Source: Methylicorpusculum oleiharenae
GTDB lineage: Bacteria > Pseudomonadota > Gammaproteobacteria > Methylococcales > Methylomonadaceae
Length of the DNA stretch: 64,000 nucleotides
Assembly (NCBI RefSeq): GCF_009828925.2
Contig: NZ_WUTY02000001.1
Coordinates: 2,448,492-2,512,491, forward strand
Direction: 5' to 3'
Numbering within the stretch: the first letter of the stretch is position 1; the number at the start of each line of letters is the position of its first letter. Positions 58,819 to 64,000 of the stretch are shown here, piece by piece. The translations under genes were made by a program, and so were the position numbers. Below the pieces are notes generated by a model. That model was not told where the DNA came from. It worked only from the letters and a program-made list of their open reading frames with translations, and did not search any database.

Positions 58819-60061
58819 TAACTGGTTGACCCGAATTCGCCTGGGTGAAGATTCCAGCATGGAGTTAAAGCGTCTGGTGATGCGGGGTGATCATAAAGTC
58901 GAGGGGCCGCACCCGGATAGTTTGGCGGATGAATTGGCAGCGATGGCGAATGGCAATGGCGGTTGCTTGATTTTGGGTGTTGACGACAACACTAAACAGA
59001 TACTTGGGATTGAATGCGCGGCCTTAGATACGGTGGAAAAGTGGCTGGCTGAAATTGGTCAAACCCGAATTCAGCCGCCTTTGGATTTTTTCACCCGGCA
59101 TATTGAGTTACCGGATGCCGGTGGACAACTTCGGCCCGTGATTGTTGTTGAGGTGCCGCGCAGTTTAATGGTGCATAAAAGTCCCAACGGTTATTTCAAG
59201 CGAATTGCCCATGCTAAACGCGAGATGACGCCGGATGTTCTGGCGCGACTCTTTCAACAACGTAGCCAATCACGCTTGATTCGTTTTGAAGAGCAAGCGG
59301 TCTTAGCCACTGATTTTTCGCTGGCGGATGCGTTGTTGGTAAGGCCGTTTTTACGCGCCAACGAAGGCGAGCCCGAGCAACAATTGCGCCGCCTGCATTT
59401 GATGGCAGACGATCAGGGCGTATCACGATTAAGCGTGGCTGGGGTGTTGTTATGCACACCTAAGCCCACGGAATGGTTTCCCGCTGCTTATATTCAGGCG
59501 GTGGCGTATAGCGGTTTGGTCAACGACCCTAACGAGCAATTGGATGCAAAAGATTTTGAAGGTCCGCTGGATCGGCAAATATGGGATGCTTTTGATTTTG
59601 TACGTTTACACATGAAGGTGCCGGCGCGTAAAGACTTGGGACGGATTGATTATCCGCAATACAGTTTGCGCGCGGTTTTCGAAGCCATCGTCAATGCTGT
59701 GGTGCATCGGGATTATTCGATTTGGAACGGACGAATTCGCTTACATCTGTTTGCAGATCGGCTGGAATTGTATTCGCCGGGCGCGCTGCCTAACTCGATG
59801 ACGGTTGACACCATGCGGTTGATGTCCATGCCGCGAAATGAAGTGCTATCCAGCTTATTTTCTCGATATTACCCTTTACGTGAGTCTGGTTTAGGCCGCG
59901 AGTATTTAATGGATCGCAGAGGTTCGGGCGTTGATGTGATTCTGGCGGAAAGTGAGCGGCTGTCCGGCAAAAAACCGCTGTATGAGAATCTAGCGGATAT
60001 GGAGTTGAAATTAACCCTCTACGCAGCCAATCTTCCAGACAAGGAATCAACTCATGACTAA
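58808..60061 (+). CDS. AlbA_2 (Schlafen-type) ATP-binding protein
   Basis: A 417-residue protein. The N-terminal AlbA_2 domain (about 10-130) shows GEDSSMELKRLV, LADELAAMANGNGGCLILGV and IELPDAG. A GHKL-like ATPase C-terminal region has AVFEAIVNAVVHRDYS with Asn/Asp, and LELYSPGALPNSM (about 295-340). Such proteins are common in defence and stress islands and often accompany type III RM loci. ATG 58808 follows GAGGAG; the frame extends back to 58628 through the previous gene but the domain starts here. It overlaps the DUF559 gene by 11 bp and the Res gene by 8 bp. Confidence 0.88.
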   Translation: MTVNNWLTRIRLGEDSSMELKRLVMRGDHKVEGPHPDSLADELAAMANGNGGCLILGVDDNTKQILGIECAALDTVEKWLAEIGQTRIQPPLDFFTRHIELPDAGGQLRPVIVVEVPRSLMVHKSPNGYFKRIAHAKREMTPDVLARLFQQRSQSRLIRFEEQAVLATDFSLADALLVRPFLRANEGEPEQQLRRLHLMADDQGVSRLSVAGVLLCTPKPTEWFPAAYIQAVAYSGLVNDPNEQLDAKDFEGPLDRQIWDAFDFVRLHMKVPARKDLGRIDYPQYSLRAVFEAIVNAVVHRDYSIWNGRIRLHLFADRLELYSPGALPNSMTVDTMRLMSMPRNEVLSSLFSRYYPLRESGLGREYLMDRRGSGVDVILAESERLSGKKPLYENLADMELKLTLYAANLPDKESTHD

Positions 60062-62225
60062 CCGAGTTGTCAATACCGTTTCCGGACGGTTAAGCCTGCG
60101 TGCACCGCAACGCGAATCATTGGAAGCGTTACAACAAGCCATTACTGCAACACCTGACATATTGCATCCTAAACGGGATACTGCGGCCATACTGGACATT
60201 CTAAAATCTGAATTTCCTAAACTTTCGGATTTTGAACGGGACTTTCCATCATTGTGCTTTGCCCTGGCAACGGGCGTGGGTAAAACGCGCTTGATGGGTG
60301 CCTTCATCAGCTATTTGCACTTGGCGCATGGCATTAGCAATTTTTTTGTTTTAGCACCCAATTTAACCATCTATAATAAGTTGATCGCGGACTTTACGCC
60401 TAATACACCCAAGTATGTGTTTAAAGGCATTGCGGAGTTTGCGGTTAATTCACCCAAAATCATCACCGGCGACGACTATGAAGTGAAAGGTCGTGCGCTG
60501 GATGTATTTTCGTCTATTTCCATCAACATTTTTAATATCTCTAAAATCAACTCAGAGGTGCGCGGCGGAAAAGCGCCACGCATCAAACGCTTATCCGAAT
60601 ATCTGGGCGATAGCTACTTTAACTACCTTGCTGCATTGCCTGATCTGGTGTTGTTGATGGATGAGTCGCACCGTTATCGGGCTGATGCGGGTATTCGTGC
60701 GTTAAATGAATTAAAGCCGTTATTGGGTTTGGAACTGACTGCAACGCCATTTACCGAATCCAGCAAAGGCCCCGTACCGTTTAAAAATGTCGTTGTAGAT
60801 TATCCATTAGCGCGAGCGATGGACGATGGTTTTGTTAAGGAACCAGCGGTTGTCACGCAACGCAACTTTGATCCATCGCAGCATTCGGCAGCAGATATTG
60901 AACGTATCAAGCTGATGGATGGTATTCGATTACATGAAGCGACTAAGGTTGAACTGCTGACTTATGCGCACGAAAACGATTTATCGGTGGTTAAGCCGTT
61001 TATGCTGGTGATTGCCAGAGACACGACACACGCAGGGCAATTGCTGGAGTTGATGGAATCGTCGGCGTTTTTTGAGGGCCGCTATCAAGGCAAAATCATT
61101 CAGGTGGATAGCAGTAAATCAGGTGCTGCTGAAGAGGAAATGATTTCCCGGTTATTGGCGGTAGAAAGCCATGATGAACCGACTGAAATTGTTATTCACG
61201 TCAACATGCTCAAAGAAGGTTGGGACGTTACTAATCTGTATACGATAGTGCCGTTACGTGCCGCCAATGCCAGGACTTTGATTGAACAATCCATCGGTCG
61301 TGGTTTACGTTTACCGTATGGAAAGCGTACCGGTGTTGCAATGGTAGATAGATTGAATATTGTTGCGCACGACAGGTTTCAACACATTTTAGATGAAGCA
61401 AACAATCCGGAGAATCCATTGCGCTTGAAACAAGTGATACTGGATGCCCCATCCGCTGATGACAAAACCATTAGCGTGTCGGTTATTTCTAACTTGGATA
61501 CCTTAGTTGGAGGTAGCACTTCAGGTGGCGTTTGCTACCCATTGCCTGATAAAGAACAACAACCGATTTTTTCTGGAATTGCTGAACAAACGGTTGCGCA
61601 ATTTGTTATCGCTGAGCTAAACAAGCTACAACACGCACCGCAAACCGTTGCCACTAGCAAAGCCTTATTGAATGATGCTGTGCAACAATCCGTGATAAAA
61701 GCGGTGACGGAACAATTAGCAGTAGGGCAACAATCACTGTTTGATTTGGAACATCCGGTTGATGTCGCTGACATTGCGGCAAAGACTACTGAATTGCTGG
61801 TGCAGCATACTATAGATATTCCGCGTGTCATCGTCGTACCGAAAGGCGAAGTCAGTTACGGTTATAAAGCCTTTACGCTGGATTTAAGCGGCCTGAATTT
61901 ACATCCATCAGAACGCGATATTGTCATTCAAAATTTACGAACCAACGAGCAAGTGTTCATGGTTTCGCAGATTGGCTTAACAGAAGACAAACCCGAAAAC
62001 TATATTGTTCATGCGCTGATTGACTATGACGATATAAGCTACGATGACCATGCAGATTTGCTGTATGACCTGTCGGGCCAAGTAGTTCAGCATCTCAAAG
62101 ATATGACGTTGTCGGATGAAGAAATCAACACTGTACTGAGCAACCATCGCCCGCTGATTGCCAAATTCATCTACACGCAAATGGCTGCGCACTTTTGGGA
62201 AAAAGCTGACTCGTATGAGGTCTAG
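60054..62225 (+). CDS. res: Type III restriction helicase Res, helicase part (ends at amber codon)
   Basis: A 723-residue SF2 helicase: Walker A ATGVGKTRLM (about 73), Walker B-type LLMDESHRY (DESH, about 204), TATPF, and C-terminal motifs HVNMLKEGWDVTNLY and QSIGRGLRLPYGK (about 418). In intact homologues the protein continues through a nuclease domain. Here it stops at TAG 62223-62225 after KADSYEV. The sequence after that stop continues in the same frame (see next entry), so the stop separates motor from nuclease. The helicase alone may still translocate. Confidence 0.88.
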   Translation: MTNRVVNTVSGRLSLRAPQRESLEALQQAITATPDILHPKRDTAAILDILKSEFPKLSDFERDFPSLCFALATGVGKTRLMGAFISYLHLAHGISNFFVLAPNLTIYNKLIADFTPNTPKYVFKGIAEFAVNSPKIITGDDYEVKGRALDVFSSISINIFNISKINSEVRGGKAPRIKRLSEYLGDSYFNYLAALPDLVLLMDESHRYRADAGIRALNELKPLLGLELTATPFTESSKGPVPFKNVVVDYPLARAMDDGFVKEPAVVTQRNFDPSQHSAADIERIKLMDGIRLHEATKVELLTYAHENDLSVVKPFMLVIARDTTHAGQLLELMESSAFFEGRYQGKIIQVDSSKSGAAEEEMISRLLAVESHDEPTEIVIHVNMLKEGWDVTNLYTIVPLRAANARTLIEQSIGRGLRLPYGKRTGVAMVDRLNIVAHDRFQHILDEANNPENPLRLKQVILDAPSADDKTISVSVISNLDTLVGGSTSGGVCYPLPDKEQQPIFSGIAEQTVAQFVIAELNKLQHAPQTVATSKALLNDAVQQSVIKAVTEQLAVGQQSLFDLEHPVDVADIAAKTTELLVQHTIDIPRVIVVPKGEVSYGYKAFTLDLSGLNLHPSERDIVIQNLRTNEQVFMVSQIGLTEDKPENYIVHALIDYDDISYDDHADLLYDLSGQVVQHLKDMTLSDEEINTVLSNHRPLIAKFIYTQMAAHFWEKADSYEV

Positions 62226-62756
62226 GTGCGTAGCGGCTTTACCCCATTAAAAAGCTGCGCGTATACCATTGCAGCAGGACAAGCCGTCAATTCCTATCGC
62301 GATACTGTTACAGAGAAAGACAAGATCAAACAGATGCTGTTTGGCGGATTCAGCAAGTGTTTATATCCTGTGCAAAAGTTTGATTCCGATACCGAACGCC
62401 GCTTTGCGGTGATCTTGGAGCGTGACGCACAAAAGTGGTTTAAGCCGGCTAAAGGCCAATTCAAAATCTTCTATCGTGATGGCGGAGAACATCCCGAATA
62501 TGTGCCTGACTTTGTTGCTGAAACGAACGAGTGCGTACTGATGGTAGAAACCAAGTCACAAGCGGAAATGACCGATGCAATCGTACAGGCGAAAGCAGAC
62601 GCTGCTTCTAAATGGTGTCAGAATGCTGGCGAGTACTTATTGAAAAACGGCGGTAAAGCTTGGAAGTATGTGTTAATCCCGCATGATGAGGTTAAGGAGA
62701 ATTTTCAGTTGGGGGATTATTTGAGAAAATTTGAGGTCGGGCAAATCGTCAATTAA
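62226..62756 (+). CDS. res: Res nuclease part, in frame after amber codon
   Basis: A 176-residue frame starting with a GTG directly after the amber codon, in the same frame as Res. Its sequence runs on smoothly from the helicase (FTPLKSCAYTIAAGQAVNSYRDTV, LFGGFSKCLYPVQKFDSD) and carries a PD-(D/E)xK nuclease signature: EYVPDFVAETNECVLMVETK. A GAGG (62217-62220) 5 nt before GTG could allow reinitiation, giving a two-piece Res. Otherwise it is the tail of a broken gene, or reached by stop readthrough. A sequencing error at the TAG cannot be excluded. Confidence 0.75.
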   Translation: MRSGFTPLKSCAYTIAAGQAVNSYRDTVTEKDKIKQMLFGGFSKCLYPVQKFDSDTERRFAVILERDAQKWFKPAKGQFKIFYRDGGEHPEYVPDFVAETNECVLMVETKSQAEMTDAIVQAKADAASKWCQNAGEYLLKNGGKAWKYVLIPHDEVKENFQLGDYLRKFEVGQIVN

Positions 62757-62921
62757 TTCAAGAAAGCTAATTGGCTTTGCTCCTTTGATTTATGATTTTG
62801 GTAACGTTCTGTCCTGAAGTGGGTTATGGGTACTGGGAACAACCTCAGAGAAGGCAGCTTTACCAGGGTAGGGGACAGCGGGTTTTTGCTCTGAAAGAGT
62901 GTAAAAAAATTTATCTGTTAT

Positions 62922-62937
62922 TGTGATATTGGTCACA
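62922..62937 (+). promoter_or_regulatory. CRP/Vfr-like site over a promoter
   Basis: TGTGATATTGGTCACA is a perfect TGTGA-N6-TCACA palindrome. It overlaps a possible -35 (TTGGTC, 62929-62934), with TATACT (62953-62958) as -10, 18 bp apart. It lies 70-85 bp upstream of the exported-protein gene. Because it overlaps -35, either activation or repression is possible. Motif match only. Confidence 0.5.
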
Positions 62938-63007
62938 ATATTTTATTTGGTTTATACTAGCAAAGACTGAGTTAATTATTTTGATGTTTATCAATCGGAG
63001 TCCTTGT

Positions 63008-63673
63008 ATGAAAAAAATTACCCCTGGTAGCGCGATGCTCGCGGGCTTATTAATGGCAAGTGCCGGTTCTGCAAGTGCAGGCACTGTAACATTTAATGAT
63101 TTTGTTCAATACGGTTCTGATGCTGTCAATTATGTTGTCACTATTGACCACCTTACTGACACTTTCACTGTCAATGTCAAAATTGCCGATAACAGTCCAA
63201 ATACCGGCGATATTCTGGGTATCGCATTTGACTTGAACAATGGGTTTATAGCCAACAATTTAGCTATAAAAGGTGACGATATTGAAAAAGTTGGTTTTAA
63301 TACTCTGAACAATGGGGGTGGCAACAATTTCCAGGGTTCTGGCGACAATTTGTTTTCCAATGGTACGCCTGATGTACTGTTGACAATTGGAGATCCGGGT
63401 TCGCGTTCGGGTTTGATTACCCAAACCAGTTTTACATTTGCCAGCTCGGGTAAAATTTTGGAAGAGGTATTCTTAGGCACTGCATTCGGTATCAGAGCTC
63501 AGTCAGTAGGGCCAGGCCCCAATGGTGGCAGTGGCAGCTCTAAAGACATAGCCTTCATCACTCCTGATGAAGGCTCGCCTGTTCCTATCCCCGCAGCTGT
63601 GTGGTTTATGGGTACGGGTTTGTTGGGTTTGTTTGGTTTTGCCCGGGCACGTAAAACGTCTGTTGCTGCTTGA
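63008..63673 (+). CDS. VPLPA-CTERM (PEP-CTERM type) exported protein
   Basis: A 221-residue secreted protein. The signal peptide (about 1-28, ending ASAGSASA) is followed by a Gly/Asn-rich beta-type body, and a C-terminal sorting signal: the motif VPIPAAVW near residue 193, hydrophobic MGTGLLGLFGF, and a basic end ARARKTSVAA. This fits VPLPA-CTERM (TIGR03370-like) proteins, which are cut by an exosortase. No exosortase is in this window. ATG 63008 follows CGGAG; an upstream in-frame ATG at 62981 is not needed. A CRP-like site lies upstream. Confidence 0.88.
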   Translation: MKKITPGSAMLAGLLMASAGSASAGTVTFNDFVQYGSDAVNYVVTIDHLTDTFTVNVKIADNSPNTGDILGIAFDLNNGFIANNLAIKGDDIEKVGFNTLNNGGGNNFQGSGDNLFSNGTPDVLLTIGDPGSRSGLITQTSFTFASSGKILEEVFLGTAFGIRAQSVGPGPNGGSGSSKDIAFITPDEGSPVPIPAAVWFMGTGLLGLFGFARARKTSVAA

Positions 63674-63707
63674 TCAACTTTGCTGATAAGAATTTTCACG
63701 TGTGACT

Positions 63708-63745
63708 AAAAAGCCCGCCCTTGCATTCAAGGGCGGGCTTTTTAT
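63708..63745. terminator. Bidirectional intrinsic terminator
   Basis: AAAAAGCCCGCCCTTG pairs with CAAGGGCGGGCTTTTT over a 4-nt loop. A-run on one side and T-run on the other let it stop both the exported-protein gene (+) and the convergent DUF1415 gene (-). Confidence 0.95.
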
Positions 63746-63747
63746 TT

Positions 63748-64000
63748 TCAAGCGTTTTTGTTTTTCGCGCAACAGGCCGCCAGGCGTTTTTGCATTTGCT
63801 CCAAACCTAAATTCCGGGTCAAAGCTATATTGTTTTCGGGGATTAAACTTGCGTCAGGATGTTGTGCTATCGCCATTTCCAGGTCGCTCTCTCTCAGCAG
63901 GTGCAGCATGGGATAAGGTGACCGGTTGGTATAATTGGCAGGATCGTTGTCATCACAGCCATCAAAACGGTAATCAGGATGAAAGCTTGCCAGTTGATAA
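63748..64000 (-). CDS. DUF1415 family protein, C-terminal part
   Basis: The minus strand is open from the window edge to TGA at 63748-63750. The frame reads YQLASFHPDYRFDG, ANYTNRSPYPMLHLLRESD and IALTRNLGLEQMQKRL, typical of DUF1415 proteins of unknown function. Eighty-three residues are visible; the start is outside the window. It ends against the bidirectional terminator. Confidence 0.88.
   Translation of the reverse strand, partial: YQLASFHPDYRFDGCDDNDPANYTNRSPYPMLHLLRESDLEMAIAQHPDASLIPENNIALTRNLGLEQMQKRLAACCAKNKNA

Overview
The window reads as chromosome of a gammaproteobacterium, most plausibly a methanotroph-like member of the Methylococcales. This is inferred from the mix of gene families (assimilatory nitrate locus, hemCDXY, ubiD/prlC, a VPLPA-CTERM protein, PhnD-type sensory proteins, many small palindromic mobile elements). 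No methane oxidation gene or rRNA lies in the window, so the assignment is tentative.

Layout. 1-1733 (-): a chemoreceptor with a nitrate/nitrite-sensing-type (NIT) domain, cut by the window edge. 2210-12241 (+): a nitrate assimilation operon (substrate-binding protein, permease, fused double ATPase, outer-membrane porin, FAD reductase, molybdenum nitrate reductase). Its leader holds an NtrC-like site, a sigma54 promoter, two ANTAR-type hexaloop hairpins and a terminator, which suggests control by both nitrogen limitation and nitrate. No nirBD nitrite reductase is present. 12258-18949 (-): a receiver protein, a lipoprotein binding protein, a PhnD-fused histidine kinase and a REC-PAS-PAS-GGDEF-EAL protein. 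19558-23657 (+): hemC-hemD-hemX-hemY. 23658-24945: decayed DNA with an ISAs1-type transposase relic and a MITE. 24946-29092 (-): a 1290-residue PhnD/PAS/GGDEF/EAL/CZB sensor beside a truncated binding-protein relic. 29433-36885 (-): ubiD, prlC and three tandem cNMP-HDOD paralogues. 37202-44422: a protein of unknown function, a lipoprotein, an ExeA-type ATPase, a gamma-carbonic anhydrase, an RhlE-type helicase and a TPR protein. 44974-52597 (+): a transglutaminase/DUF2126 - circularly permuted ATP-grasp/alpha-E - transglutaminase cluster interrupted by two MITEs. 52647-53558 (-): hemF. 53697-62756 (+): a defence-type island with a decayed SNF2 helicase, a MITE-broken HigA-like antitoxin, an ImmA/DUF4411 pair, and a type III restriction-modification operon that also carries a DUF559 nuclease and an AlbA_2 ATPase. 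The Res gene is split by one in-frame amber codon exactly between its helicase and nuclease parts. The window ends with a VPLPA-CTERM exported protein, a bidirectional terminator and the end of a DUF1415 gene.

Small mobile repeats are the other theme. Family A has GTA-type ends and perfect 8-bp target duplications in two copies, as expected for an IS66-derived MITE. Family B is flanked by TA, as for IS630/mariner types, and one copy interrupts an antitoxin gene. Family C is a hairpin-rich REP-like element, and family D is a 207-bp element abutting rhlE. In A copy 3 the core is inverted relative to the arms.
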